A stretch of DNA of 58,550 bases. Source: Haloarcula nitratireducens. GTDB lineage: Archaea; Halobacteriota; Halobacteria; Halobacteriales; Haloarculaceae. A program made the position numbers and the translations under genes. This document shows positions 24,432-33,325 of this stretch, in pieces; within the stretch, counting starts at the first letter, position 1; each line of letters begins with the position of its first letter. The notes under the pieces are model-generated. The model had not been told where the DNA came from and did not search any database. It saw only the letters and a program-made list of their open reading frames with translations. The stretch covers positions 1-58,550 of the forward strand of contig NZ_RKLT01000020.1 of assembly GCF_019599505.1 (NCBI RefSeq). Direction: 5' to 3'.

Positions 24432-24599
24432 ATCCATCAGTATAGCCTCCCGGCGCAAAAGCGTTCGCCCCAGACAGTCTTTGTCGGATCAACGCGGTTC
24501 GAACGCCCGCAAACGAGACTTCACGTTGTGGTCCGCTACTTCGCACCTATAACCGGCTCACGTATTTTCGGTGGGTTCTGTAGGGGATAACAATCTCAC

Positions 24600-24807
24600 C
24601 GTTGCGTCACACCCGTTATGAGCACGGAATCGAGAGTGGTCGCTCCGTTCGTGTGACGACCACTCACTCCACTCTTGCAAGAATTGGGTCGCTCCCGGTT
24701 CCTGCAGCTACCAAACAGCAATGTCAGCGGCGACAGGGCACGTGCCACCGCGTTCATCAACGTCAGTTCTGTGCCGATTCCCTTCTCAATTGGCGCTCGT
24801 CACAGGG
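24600..24807. repeat. Dispersed repeat, copy 3, with conserved hairpin
   Basis: The most complete copy of the repeat. It contains a hairpin with a perfect 9-bp stem, GAGTGGTCG (24634-24642) and CGACCACTC (24657-24665), around a 14-nt loop. It then runs through a CCGGTTCCTGCAGCTACC-containing block to the stop of the broken ORF at 24808. Read on the minus strand, it is the 3' flank of that ORF, and copy 4 (36032-36117) has the same position relative to its ORF fragment. Confidence 0.7.
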
Positions 24808-25454
24808 TTACCCCGAAGACTCCACCACAACGGGCGTGACGCCGCCAGCTGTCGCCTTTCGGTCGCTATCTTCCAAGAGATCGAGGCCGACGTAGCGTTG
24901 CTCGACTAAGCTCTCGGCAGTCTCGATGTCCATCACGAACAACCCGGTCTGGGTCTGGTTTCGTCCGACCTGTCGGGTTTTCTTTATAAGATCGTCGCCG
25001 CCGATCTCGATCAGCTTCTCCCAGACATACTTGACTGTCTGCCGGTGCGGCTCTTTCCCGAGTTCCGCAGTCAGCGCTGTCTCCACGCATCCTTCGCGAA
25101 GCACACGCCGCTCCCGTCAGTCCGTTCGGTCGCAAACTCCGGCCACCGCTTCGCGATACTAATCGCGCGGTAGGTATTCTGGCGATTCGAGCACTCGACG
25201 AACATGGTCTTGACTTTGGCCTGCCGCCAGTTCGCGAAGAAATCCAGCGGCGACGAACTCGGTTCGATCCCCTCGGGAAGGGTCTCGGCGTCTTCCTGCT
25301 GATCAGGGTCGGCTTCGAGCTGCTGGGCTTTCGCGATCGCACTCTTGGCGACCTCGTGGGTTTCCTCCTGTTGGTCCTCAACATCGTCGAGGCGGCTTTC
25401 TGCCTCGGCGGCATTGCCGACATCTATTGGTACCATCCTAATCGTCGTTGACAC
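24808..25454 (-). pseudogene. Haloarchaeal mobile-element-type ORF, frameshifted (copy 1)
   Basis: Two overlapping frames make one protein of about 215 residues. The N-terminal part (25454 to about 25090) reads MSTTIRMVPIDVGNAAEAES, RLDDVEDQQEETHEVAKSAI, and SSPLDFFANWRQAKVKTMFV. The C-terminal part (to 24808) reads ETALTAELGKEPHRQTVKYV, WEKLIEIGGDDLIKKTRQVG, and a final VGLDLLEDSDRKATAGGVTP. The frame changes at about 25085-25095. The second half looks like a winged-helix DNA-binding region. I associate this ORF with haloarchaeal plasmids and integrated elements but know no function. A second, truncated copy is at 36118-36550. Confidence 0.6.
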
Positions 25455-25617
25455 TCGAACACAACCCTTTCGACTAAAAACTGCAAATTTTAGAGGTTAT
25501 GTGGCCAAAACCACGCAGAAGATAACTACTTCTCTATTATACGTTTATCTGAGCCCTATCCAATAGGATATATGGGATAACCTTTAACAGAGTACCTCTA
25601 ACTGGAAATTCCAGGTA

Positions 25618-25896
25618 TCAATCGACGCTAGGCTCGATAGGTGCTTCGGAAGAAGAGTCTTCTTCCGGTGTACTCATATCTGTACTGTCGTTTAGGTAGT
25701 CAACGAGTATGAAATCGAGTGCGATGAGCGCGGACGCTACTAGGAGTGTGAGGAACTGCGCGACGTTCCCAAAGAATGGACCTTGTTCGAGAAACGGGAT
25801 GACCTGGGAGTCGAGCAAGAGATTCACGAAGAAGATCAGCGCCAAAATCCCGCTTGTGTACCGAGCTGTTCTCTGGACTGTGGTAATCCTCGTCAT
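25618..25896 (-). CDS. Small two-TM membrane protein, unknown
   Basis: 92 residues. Two hydrophobic helices (about residues 14-32, TSGILALIFFVNLLLDSQ, and 44-66, VAQFLTLLVASALIALDFIL) and an acidic C-terminal tail of about 25 residues (MSTPEEDSSSEAPIEPSVD). No family recognised. It lies between the broken mobile-type ORF and the TRAP transporter and has an AT-rich upstream region. Confidence 0.55.
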   Translation of the reverse strand: MTRITTVQRTARYTSGILALIFFVNLLLDSQVIPFLEQGPFFGNVAQFLTLLVASALIALDFILVDYLNDSTDMSTPEEDSSSEAPIEPSVD

Positions 25897-26088
25897 CGTC
25901 TACCATTTTCATTAGCAGGTACAAATATCCTTGGGAATTAATCAGGATGTTTACACTCTATTTTCGAGTCGAACAGTGGTCTGTTCGCTGACCTAAACGA
26001 ATCCTCTGAACTCGCCCAGTGCGTGACGTTCGCGGGCGAGGATCGATAGTTGCTCTAGCAAATTCTATCTCTGAAAGCGCTGTAGGGA

Positions 26089-27363
26089 TTAGATACCCCA
26101 CATCGAGAGAACGGGGAACCAGGCGATCAACAAGATAATCGCCAACATGGCCAGCATAAACGGCACCGCGTCTCTCGCGATATCAGTGATGGACTCGCCG
26201 CTGACACCGGACATCACGTAGAGATTGAGGCCGATCGGCGGAGTAATGAATCCGACTGCAAGTGCGGAAATAAAGAAGACACTGAAATGCACTGGATGCA
26301 TGCCGATTCGCTCGCCGATGGGAAGCAGTATCGGACCCAAGACGAGGATATTCGGGGTCGTCTCCATGATCGCTCCGGCCATAAAGAGAATCACGATCAT
26401 GATGAGCGTCACGAGATAGAAGTTCGTCGTCGTTCCAATGACTGCACTCACCAACGCTTCCGGAATGCCAAGTGCGGAGAGTGCTTGGCTAAAGAGAAGT
26501 GCGATCGCGATTATCGGAGCGATGACCCCATTGACTAATGCACTCCGTTCCAGCATTTCGGGAAACTGTGGGAGCGATAGTCGCTGCAGCACTACGCCAA
26601 TCACGATAGTCGTAATGACCGCGACTGCAGATGCTTCGGTCGGCGTGAACACCCCGGAATAAATCCCACCGAGGATAATGAACGGGATCAGGAGCCCGTA
26701 TTTTGCGTCCCAGACGCTGTAACCGATATCTCCCAGTTCAGGGTGTCCGGTCCCGGATTCGTATCCGTGGACTCGGTTCATGACGACGTTCATCACGACC
26801 ATTCCGAGTAGTATCGCGACGCCGGGAATCAACGCCGCAAGAAAGAGCGTCGACGCGGAAATACCGAACACGAGTCCGACGATGATGTACGAGATGCTCG
26901 GCGGGATGAGGATACCGGTCGACGCACCGCTCGCGACGATCGAACTGGCATAAGAACGGCTGTATCCGCGTTCTTCGAGACGGTCTAACGTGATTCGACC
27001 CAACGCTGCCGCATCTGACGCGTTGGAGCCGCTGATAGCCGCGAACAGGCCACAACCGAACAGCGTTGCCGTGCCCATCCCGGTACGGAATCCACCGAAG
27101 ATACTCTGCGTGAAGTTCAGCAGCTTCCGTGAGAAGCCAGTTTCGACGATTGCGTCCCCCGTCAGGATGAACAGCGGAACGGCGATGAGGGCGAAGGCAT
27201 CCAGCCCAGTGAAGAGCGTCTGGCCTAACAACACCGTCGGCAGGACGTTCGTCACTTGGAGAAGGAGGTACCCTCCGATTCCTAACGAAGCGAATACCGG
27301 AATCCCGAGCAGAATCAAAATCGCGGTCAGGACCAGGATACCGATGATAGTGGCAGAGACCAT
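26089..27363 (-). CDS. dctM: TRAP transporter large permease (DctM type), probable sulfonate importer
   Basis: 424 residues with about 12-13 membrane segments, complete for the DctM family. Recognisable stretches: VPLFILTGDAIVETGFSRKL, GTATLFGCGLFAAISGSNASDAAALG, GILIPPSISYIIVGLVFGIS, VFTPTEASAVAVITTIVIGV and MHPVHFSVFFISALAVGFIT followed by PPIGLNLYVMSGV. It forms the ion-coupled transmembrane channel with the small subunit encoded just upstream. The stop-start spacing is one base. The position downstream of suyAB-hpsN-like genes makes 2,3-dihydroxypropane-1-sulfonate or sulfolactate the likely substrate, in analogy with hpsKLM of marine bacteria; specificity itself cannot be read. Confidence 0.85.
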   Translation of the reverse strand: MVSATIIGILVLTAILILLGIPVFASLGIGGYLLLQVTNVLPTVLLGQTLFTGLDAFALIAVPLFILTGDAIVETGFSRKLLNFTQSIFGGFRTGMGTATLFGCGLFAAISGSNASDAAALGRITLDRLEERGYSRSYASSIVASGASTGILIPPSISYIIVGLVFGISASTLFLAALIPGVAILLGMVVMNVVMNRVHGYESGTGHPELGDIGYSVWDAKYGLLIPFIILGGIYSGVFTPTEASAVAVITTIVIGVVLQRLSLPQFPEMLERSALVNGVIAPIIAIALLFSQALSALGIPEALVSAVIGTTTNFYLVTLIMIVILFMAGAIMETTPNILVLGPILLPIGERIGMHPVHFSVFFISALAVGFITPPIGLNLYVMSGVSGESITDIARDAVPFMLAMLAIILLIAWFPVLSMWGI

Positions 27364-27364
27364 A

Positions 27365-27931
27365 TTACGAGAACAGCTCCTCTCCTTTATACACCGGGCG
27401 ACCCGCCCGAACGTCTTGAACGTCTCGGTACAGCGCCTGCAACACTCGAACTCCGAGCAGCGTCATTCCGATTGGTACTGCCACTTGGAAGTAGATCATG
27501 TCGACACGAAGTGCTTCCGTAACCGCTCCGAACTGGAGTTGGGTCTGGATTTGTGGAATTGTCCATCGGATAGCGACTACGACGAAGGCGAAGGTAACGA
27601 TGTCACCAAGAATATACAGTAGCCCGGTCACTCGCTCCGAGACATACTGATGGAGGATGTCGATACGGATGTGCAACCGCTCGTTGACACCCCAACTAGC
27701 TCCGATCCAGGTGAGGTAGATGAACATGTATCGCGCCGTTTCCTCGCCCCAGAGACTGGCGTTATTGAGAACGAATCGACGAAACACCTCAATGCCGATA
27801 ATCGCGATAATATACACGTAGAACGAGAGGAGAAGATATCTCTCTAGGTTTTCGTTCAGCGCCTGTGCAAGTTTCGACGTTCTATTCACAGTCCTTCCTG
27901 AATCGGTAGCTTGCGGCGTTCTTTCGGACAT
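27365..27931 (-). CDS. dctQ: TRAP transporter small permease (DctQ type)
   Basis: 188 residues from ATG 27931 (MSERTPQATDSG), four membrane segments as usual for DctQ. Family markers: RYLLLSFYVYIIAIIGIEVF, RRFVLNNASLWGEETARYMF, IYLTWIGASWGVNERLHIRI and the late LGVRVLQALYRDV. The NASLWGEExARYMFIYLTWIGAS region is the signature of this subunit. It sits between dctP and dctM with minimal spacing (45 and 1 bp), so all three are in one transcript. It couples the large permease to the binding protein. Confidence 0.85.
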   Translation of the reverse strand: MSERTPQATDSGRTVNRTSKLAQALNENLERYLLLSFYVYIIAIIGIEVFRRFVLNNASLWGEETARYMFIYLTWIGASWGVNERLHIRIDILHQYVSERVTGLLYILGDIVTFAFVVVAIRWTIPQIQTQLQFGAVTEALRVDMIYFQVAVPIGMTLLGVRVLQALYRDVQDVRAGRPVYKGEELFS

Positions 27932-27976
27932 AGTCTGGTATCTCTCTGGTCTGTTACCCAACGTATTGTCGAAACT

Positions 27977-29113
27977 TCAGCTCGGGATTTCGAACTCGCT
28001 CTGTTTCTCCGTCGCCTTCTCTAGTGCTTTGAACGTCTCCATGTCGCCTGCGAGCTTCTTTTTCCAACTCTCCCATTCGGACCGCTGATAGCCCACTTTA
28101 TCCTTCCACTTCTGGATCTGGCTGTCCGACGGGTCGTGGATTTTCACACCAGCCTCCTCGAGCTGGCTGATCGATTCCTGCCGGGACTTTGGCACTTGAT
28201 CGAGATTCGCCTTGAACGTCTGTTTTGCTGCCGTATCGACCGCTTCTTTGAGATTGTCCGGGAGTTTCTGATACCACTGACGGTTCATCGCATACACCTG
28301 CGCGTCCTCGACCATTTTGATACGCGTGATGTGCGAGACCAAGTCGCTGAATCCGAACGCGACGAACGCTTCGATCGAAACGTGCAGGGAGTCTGCGACG
28401 CCTTCTTCAATTGCAGTGGGAGTCTCGCCCCATGGGATAGGCGTCGGGTTGGCGCCGGCCATGTTCCACGACTCCTTGAGGATCTCGGACCCAGGGATTC
28501 GGTGTTTGTATCCTTTCATATCGGAGGGCGTCATCACCTTGCTTTTCCCCTTCCCGACGCCGACCGCCCGGGGATCAATGACGAGGTAGAAGAGCGGCTC
28601 GAACCCGTTAGACCGAATTTTATTGTGGACGTTGTCTTCCCACGCTTTACTCGTAACCAGATTGACGAACTGTTGGTTCGTCCCGGCGAAGTACGGCAGA
28701 TTCACCAGGTCCACCGCCGAAGCGTACGGTGAGAAGTTCGAGAACGAGAACTGCGCGGCTTGGACCGTCCCGGACTGGACTTTCTGGGCGAGCTGTGATC
28801 CCGATCCTAAGACGCCGTTCGGGTGAAGCTTCACCGAGATTTGTCCGTTCGAAGCTTCTTCGACGTTCTTTTTGAACTCCTGTTGCATCACCGGGTACAC
28901 TTTCGTCGTGCCGATTTTGTACGCGGTGGCGACATCCATCTGATAGGATTCCCCGCTCGAACCCGACGTTGCTCCTCCGGTCTGTTCTCCGCCCGTGCTC
29001 CCATCGCCACTGCCACCGCCGTCGCCGCCATCACCACTACAACCCGCAAGTGCGACGATACTGGCTGCACTACCGATACCTTTGACGTATTGCCGTCTGT
29101 TGACTCTCGGCAT
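27977..29113 (-). CDS. dctP: TRAP transporter substrate-binding lipoprotein (DctP type)
   Basis: 378 residues from ATG 29113. Signal MPRVNRRQYVKGIGSAASIV (RR at 6-7) leads to a lipobox ALAGC, then a Gly/Ser/Thr linker, so a Tat-exported lipoprotein. The mature DctP fold is clear: ATAYKIGTTKVYPVMQQEFK, VKLHPNGVLGSGSQLAQKVQ, SGTVQAAQFSFSNFSPYASA, and the carboxylate-binding region FYLVIDPRAVGVGK...YKHRIPGSEILKESWNMAGA. The usual conserved Arg that fixes an organic acid lies in GYKHRIPGS. Binding of a sulfonate is inferred from the operon. A 6-bp inverted repeat (29116-29133) lies between the TATA box and ATG. Confidence 0.85.
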   Translation of the reverse strand: MPRVNRRQYVKGIGSAASIVALAGCSGDGGDGGGSGDGSTGGEQTGGATSGSSGESYQMDVATAYKIGTTKVYPVMQQEFKKNVEEASNGQISVKLHPNGVLGSGSQLAQKVQSGTVQAAQFSFSNFSPYASAVDLVNLPYFAGTNQQFVNLVTSKAWEDNVHNKIRSNGFEPLFYLVIDPRAVGVGKGKSKVMTPSDMKGYKHRIPGSEILKESWNMAGANPTPIPWGETPTAIEEGVADSLHVSIEAFVAFGFSDLVSHITRIKMVEDAQVYAMNRQWYQKLPDNLKEAVDTAAKQTFKANLDQVPKSRQESISQLEEAGVKIHDPSDSQIQKWKDKVGYQRSEWESWKKKLAGDMETFKALEKATEKQSEFEIPS

Positions 29114-29115
29114 AG

Positions 29116-29133
29116 TCCTACGTGAATAGGACA
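29116..29133. promoter_or_regulatory. Inverted repeat in the dctP promoter (GTCCTA-N6-TAGGAC)
   Basis: A perfect 6-bp inverted repeat with a 6-bp spacer lies 3-20 bp upstream of the dctP ATG. An AT-only TATA-like block (about 29136-29149) sits immediately further upstream, at the usual 25-35 bp distance. Its location between TATA box and start is typical for a repressor site in haloarchaea. Which protein binds is unknown. Confidence 0.4.
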
Positions 29134-29347
29134 ACATAAATAATTTATGACTATGGTAGGCAAGAAGTCGACTTGCGATATTCATGCCGCTACCGGTATC
29201 AAAGAAGCGCCAGTTATCGGTCTCCGGGTACCGATATACCTTGTCGTATTCGGGCTAGATAATCTCTCGAGAGCAGCGAAAGAAATCGTTTCGAGAGCCT
29301 AATCGATTGCTGAGACGCTCGTCAGATACCCACGTAGCCCGGCTCAG

Positions 29348-30625
29348 TCATTCGTCGACTGGTCGACGTTCCGCCGAAAGCTGATGTCCGTGCATCCCTT
29401 CCATCTCGGAGATGCGCGCAGCGTAGTCTGAGAGATGTGCTGCGCCCTCGGGGGTAAGTTGCTGGTGGGTAATTGTCTTCATGTACGCCCCGACCCAGCA
29501 GCCGCCGTTGAAGCGCGCAGTTCCATGGGTTGGCAAAATGTGGTCGGGGCCAGTGACCTTATCGCCAAACGCCACAGGTGCGTTGTGTCCCAAGAATGCC
29601 CCTCCGTAGTGATGTAAGTCTTCGAGTATTTCTCGCGGTGCCTCCGTCATGATCTGAACGTGTTCGATAGCGTACTCGTCAGACACCGCCGCAGCGGCTT
29701 CCTCGTCCGGGACCACGATGACTTCGCCGTTTTCTTCCCAGCACGTGCGTGCCGTCTCTTCCGTCGTTAGCTTCGGAAGCCACGTTTCGATTTCTTCGAG
29801 CGTGCGTTCTGCCAGCCCCTGGTCCGTAGTGACGAGGACCGATTGGGAAGTCTCTGTGTGTTCGGCCTGTGAAAGCAGATCTAAAGCCACTATTTCCGGA
29901 TCTGCTGTCTCGTCTGCGATGATGAGCACTTCCGTCGGTCCAGGGAGTAAGTCGATGTCGACTTCGCCGAACACCTGTCGCTTGGCTTCGAAGACGAAGA
30001 CGTTACCCGGCCCTGTAACCACGTCGACAGACCCGACGGTTTCGGTGCCATATGCCATCGCTCCGATAGCTTGTGCGCCGCCGATCTTGTAAATCTCGTC
30101 GGCGCCCGACTGGTCCATCGCATACAGCTGATAGGCGTTCGCCGAGCCGTCGGGACGTGGTGGCGTACAGGTAATGACTCGATCAACGCCCGCAACGCGA
30201 GCGGGGACGATCGACATCGGTGCCGACGAAATGTGGGTGAAGTGCCCACCGGGAACGTACGTTCCTGCTGCTTCGACCGGAAGCGTCCGCTGGCCACATC
30301 GGATGCCCTCTCCGAACTCTTCTTCGAAGTCACTGTCTATCGACGCTTTTTGTGCCTCAGCAAAGTTCCGAACCCGTTCGATGCTATAGTCGATCCGTTC
30401 TTTCTCTTCGTCGGTCAGCTGCTCGTGAGCCGCCTGGATCTCGTCGTCCGTGACTCGGAAGTCGTCGATCTCGACGCCATCGAACTTCGCGGTCAACTGT
30501 CTAACTGCCTCATCTTGATCCTCTCGCACCGACGATAGGATATCGTAGACGCTGTCGCGAACATCTTTTGATATCTCCGTCGCCTGATCGGGTGCCTCTT
30601 TGACGTAGGTACGTTCAGCTCCCAT
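29348..30625 (-). CDS. hpsN: Histidinol-dehydrogenase-family enzyme, probable sulfopropanediol 3-dehydrogenase (HpsN)
   Basis: 425 residues, full-length for the HisD superfamily. Markers: EAAGTYVPGGHFTHISSAPM, SIVPARVAGVDRVITCTPPR, DEIYKIGGAQAIGAMAYGTE, DVVTGPGNVFVFEAKRQVFG, DLLPGPTEVLIIADETADPE, DLLSQAEHTETSQSVLVTT and GPDHILPTHGTARFNGGCWV. Histidine biosynthetic HisD normally has LPTGGxARF...SGLS here; the PTHGTARFNGG form and the absence of other his genes point to the HpsN-type branch, which oxidises (R)-2,3-dihydroxypropane-1-sulfonate through the aldehyde to 3-sulfolactate with two NAD+. Next to suyAB and a TRAP transporter, this reading is strong but not proven. Confidence 0.75.
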   Translation of the reverse strand: MGAERTYVKEAPDQATEISKDVRDSVYDILSSVREDQDEAVRQLTAKFDGVEIDDFRVTDDEIQAAHEQLTDEEKERIDYSIERVRNFAEAQKASIDSDFEEEFGEGIRCGQRTLPVEAAGTYVPGGHFTHISSAPMSIVPARVAGVDRVITCTPPRPDGSANAYQLYAMDQSGADEIYKIGGAQAIGAMAYGTETVGSVDVVTGPGNVFVFEAKRQVFGEVDIDLLPGPTEVLIIADETADPEIVALDLLSQAEHTETSQSVLVTTDQGLAERTLEEIETWLPKLTTEETARTCWEENGEVIVVPDEEAAAAVSDEYAIEHVQIMTEAPREILEDLHHYGGAFLGHNAPVAFGDKVTGPDHILPTHGTARFNGGCWVGAYMKTITHQQLTPEGAAHLSDYAARISEMEGMHGHQLSAERRPVDE

Positions 30626-30775
30626 ACCCCGACATCTATCCCCACTTACTAATATTTTTCTCTGTGTGAATAATGTTTACTTAATAGCAGTAGCTAAATA
30701 TACCGCCAAAATTTCCAACCGCTGATTGGTTCTCGGCTCCGCTGTCTCGACAGCCTGAATTTGGGTTAGTGTTCG

Positions 30776-31948
30776 TTAGGTCGAGGGGCCGATGCGGTGG
30801 ATAGCGAACTGGCTTTCGCCCAGCGCTTCGCTCAGGGTGACTTTGCCGTTGACGACCTCTTCGATCTCATCCCAGAGCTGGTCGGTCGCCCAATCGAAGG
30901 ACTCGTCGCCGACTAAGGCTTCGCTGACGTCAACGTCAGTCTCCTCGGGCACGCGCTCGGCGCTGCCCGGGTTCCCCGTGATTTTGATCGTCGGCATCAC
31001 CGCGTTCGAGAGGGTGTGGCCCTGCCCAGTGGAGATAACCATGAAGTGCGCCCCACCAGCACCGATGCCGGTGACGGATTCGGCGCCGTGGCCGGGCGTG
31101 TCCATGATGTACATCCCCGAATCACGGGGAATCTTCGACCCGTAGTCGATGATGTCTTGGATCGGGCCGTCGCCGGATTTCACCAGCGCACCGAGCGATT
31201 TCTCTTCGATGGTGGTCAACCCACCATCCATGTTGTCCGGGGTCGGCTGGGCACCGCGGACGTCGTAGCCGGTCGCCTGGAGCCGTTCGTCCCAGTGTTC
31301 GACCCGTTCGAGGATCTCCTCTTTGACCTCGTCGTTGATCGCGCGCTCGGAGAGTTCGTTTTCGCCGCCGAAGAACTCGGGCGTCTCGGCGAAACAGCCG
31401 CGGCCGCCGTGCTCGTCGATGAGCCGCCAGACGGCGTTTGCCGTCGCCTTGTGCTGGCACAGACCGCTCGTGGTGTCCGAGGTGGCGCAGTTGATGCCGA
31501 AGGTGAGGTTCGACATATCCGAAGGCACGCGCTTCTGGGCACTGGCGTCTTGGGCCATCTCTTGGGCGGAGTTGACCGTCCGTTTCAGCGCGTTCATGAC
31601 GCCCTCCTCTCGGTGGATGTTAACCGAATCGCTGGGGCGTCCGGTCTCGGCGATATCCTCTGCCAACTCGTCACCGTCGACAATCTCGCCCGCGTGGGCG
31701 ACGACGACCGCGCCGTACGTATTCGGATGGGTCGCGTAGCCCAACAGCGTTCGATACGTCTGGAAGACGTCTGGCTTGGTCTGACAGCGCCCGAGGGGAT
31801 GGGTGATCGGAATCGCGTCCTCGACGATATCCGCCGCGCGTTTGACCGTATCGTTGGCGTAAGGCGCGGTCGAGACGATGACCGTGTGGTTGCGAATGCC
31901 GACACTCCCGTCGTCGCGTTCGTATCCGAGGAATTGGTTGTCACTCAT
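30776..31948 (-). CDS. suyB: 3-Sulfolactate sulfo-lyase large subunit (SuyB), altronate-dehydratase family
   Basis: 390 residues from ATG 31948 (MSDNQFLGYERDDGSVGIRN); a GTG at 31957 overlaps suyA. The UxaA/GarD family core is present: GVRN-like GSVGIRNHTVIVSTAPYAND, PLGRCQTKPDVFQTYRTLLG, ATHPNTYGAVVVAHAGEIVD, LTFGINCATSDTTSGLCQHK, GGRGCFAETPEFFGGENELS, and GHTLSNAVMPTIKITGNP near the C terminus. Length matches the SuyB subunit (about 42 kDa) better than full altronate dehydratase fusions. The iron-dependent enzyme removes sulfite from 3-sulfolactate to give pyruvate. Altronate or another sugar acid is the alternative substrate, but adjoining genes favour a sulfonate. Confidence 0.75.
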   Translation of the reverse strand: MSDNQFLGYERDDGSVGIRNHTVIVSTAPYANDTVKRAADIVEDAIPITHPLGRCQTKPDVFQTYRTLLGYATHPNTYGAVVVAHAGEIVDGDELAEDIAETGRPSDSVNIHREEGVMNALKRTVNSAQEMAQDASAQKRVPSDMSNLTFGINCATSDTTSGLCQHKATANAVWRLIDEHGGRGCFAETPEFFGGENELSERAINDEVKEEILERVEHWDERLQATGYDVRGAQPTPDNMDGGLTTIEEKSLGALVKSGDGPIQDIIDYGSKIPRDSGMYIMDTPGHGAESVTGIGAGGAHFMVISTGQGHTLSNAVMPTIKITGNPGSAERVPEETDVDVSEALVGDESFDWATDQLWDEIEEVVNGKVTLSEALGESQFAIHRIGPST

Positions 31949-31953
31949 TGTGC

Positions 31954-32277
31954 TCACTCACTCACTACCTTCGCCTGGTCGTCATCGGCGAGGTCGCCGC
32001 GACCGTAGTTCGACTCGACGTTATGGACGTGGACCCACGTGCCTGCGGGGATATCCTCCGTCGCGTTGCCGATGCTCTTGCCGTACTTCGTGATGGTCTC
32101 GCCGGACGCGATGTCCTCGATGGCGATCTTGTGGCCGAAGATGACGTCTTCGGCGATCTCGACGGTGCGTTCCTCGTCGCCGACGCCAACCGAAACGGTC
32201 TCGCCCGCTTCGAGCTCGCGCAATGCCGTCGCGACGTTGTCCGTTGGTTCGACTACCTGCAGATACCTATCGGGCAT
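31954..32277 (-). CDS. suyA: 3-Sulfolactate sulfo-lyase small subunit (SuyA), SAF domain
   Basis: 107 residues from ATG 32277 (MPDRYLQVVEPTDNVATALR). It is a free-standing SAF domain: GETVSVGVGDEERTVEIAED, VIFGHKIAIEDIASGETITK, YGKSIGNATEDIPAGTWVHV and a final HNVESNYGRGDL. In altronate dehydratases this domain is fused or adjacent and carries the HKxA/YGxxIG/HVHN motifs that help bind substrate and metal; all are visible here. The stop is 5 bp before the suyB ATG. A TATA-like AATTATATAC on the complement (32301-32310), 25-33 bp upstream, gives this operon segment its own promoter. Confidence 0.8.
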   Translation of the reverse strand: MPDRYLQVVEPTDNVATALRELEAGETVSVGVGDEERTVEIAEDVIFGHKIAIEDIASGETITKYGKSIGNATEDIPAGTWVHVHNVESNYGRGDLADDDQAKVVSE

Positions 32278-32294
32278 ACAGGGTGAGAGTCTTT

Positions 32295-32320
32295 CCACCA
32301 GTATATAATTGTTTTGGTGG
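32295..32320. promoter_or_regulatory. suyA promoter with flanking inverted repeat (CCACCA-N14-TGGTGG)
   Basis: The TATA-like box of suyA (complement of 32301-32310) is embedded in the 14-bp spacer of a perfect 6-bp inverted repeat, CCACCA at 32295-32300 and TGGTGG at 32315-32320. A protein bound here would cover the core promoter. The motif differs from the GTTC-N9-GAAC sites upstream of the SDR and IclR genes. Confidence 0.4.
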
Positions 32321-32327
32321 CGGTGGG

Positions 32328-33323
32328 TCAGAATATTGTGACTACGATCAAGAGGGCGAGCGAACTGATGGTGAGAAGGTGAATGAAGACGAGTAACACC
32401 GGCTTGAGTCCTGCTTCTCGGATTTCGTCGAACCCGATATCGAAGCCCAGGCCTGCAAAGGCCAGCAAGAACAACCAGGATCGGGCCCTCCCAACGAAAT
32501 TCAACTCTCCTGCAGAGAGAGTCCACAGATTCGCGACGAGCACCACGACAAGAAAGCCGAGCAGGAATTTCGGAAAGCGATTCCAGACCTTCGAAAGTGC
32601 AATTTGGTCAGTCTCAGCGGTGGCGTAGCGAACTGCATAGCCGACCGCAACGACGCCGATGAACGTGTTCCGGACCAGTTTCGTCACTGTCGCCCACTGC
32701 CCCGCAGTTTCGGAAACGGCGAAGCCGACTGCCGCTGTTGGGCCGGTACTGAACAGGCTCAAGCCGGTCCAAATACCGAACTGCTTGGCCGAAAGGTGAA
32801 GCGACTGCTCGGCAACCGGAAAGAGAACCAGCGTAACGGCATCGAAGAGTAGTATCGTCGCGACGGCATAGGTGATGTCGGTCTCGTCTACATCGATGCT
32901 CCCAGCAACGGCCAGAACGGCGGAGACCCCACAGACACTCGCACCGGCCGCTAGGAGTGACGTCGTCCGCTGTCTGATAGCAAAGAGACGGCCAATGACG
33001 AGTTCCATATAGAGCACGCCGAATACGACGACGCCTGTGGCGAGTCCAAGGACGATTGGACCAGTTTGAGCGAGTTCACCTAACGTGAGACGCACCCCGA
33101 GGAGGACGATTCCGGTTTCGAGGAAAAGACTGTGCGTATTCAACCCGGGCCGCGCCCAGTCGGGGACACCGACCGTGTTAGCGAGCGTCGCCCCAAGCGC
33201 AATCGCGACGATGAGCGGGCTGAGTGCGGGGATGGAATTGCCCAGTACACGAGCGATCCCAGCAATCCCGAGCAGAACGGCGAGTCCCGGTGCTAGTAAG
33301 CGAAGACGTGACAGCACGGACAT
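32328..33323 (-). CDS. YeiH/UPF0324-family exporter (putative sulfate/sulfite exporter)
   Basis: 331 residues, about ten membrane segments. Family markers: ALSPLIVAIALGATLANTVG, PGLNTHSLFLETGIVLLGVR, LTLGELAQTGPIVLGLATGV, SLLAAGASVCGVSAVLAVAG, and GLSLFSTGPTAAVGFAVSETAGQWATVTKLVRN. The GASVCGxSAV and KLVRN motifs are the hallmarks of the YeiH group (putative sulfate exporters, PSE). In a cluster that liberates sulfite from sulfolactate, an anion exporter for sulfite or sulfate is the natural role, by analogy with exporters in bacterial sulfonate operons. It starts two bases before the end of the small membrane gene upstream and precedes suyA by 50 bp. Confidence 0.8.
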   Translation of the reverse strand: MSVLSRLRLLAPGLAVLLGIAGIARVLGNSIPALSPLIVAIALGATLANTVGVPDWARPGLNTHSLFLETGIVLLGVRLTLGELAQTGPIVLGLATGVVVFGVLYMELVIGRLFAIRQRTTSLLAAGASVCGVSAVLAVAGSIDVDETDITYAVATILLFDAVTLVLFPVAEQSLHLSAKQFGIWTGLSLFSTGPTAAVGFAVSETAGQWATVTKLVRNTFIGVVAVGYAVRYATAETDQIALSKVWNRFPKFLLGFLVVVLVANLWTLSAGELNFVGRARSWLFLLAFAGLGFDIGFDEIREAGLKPVLLVFIHLLTISSLALLIVVTIF

Positions 33324-33325
33324 CG

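Noticed and set aside
24808..25454. Two separate genes (25071-25454 and 24808-25104)
   Set aside because: The second copy at 36118-36550 reads through in one frame, so these are two halves of one frameshifted gene.
29348..30625. Histidine-biosynthesis histidinol dehydrogenase
   Set aside because: No his genes around, altered active-site segment, and strong sulfonate gene context favour the HpsN branch.
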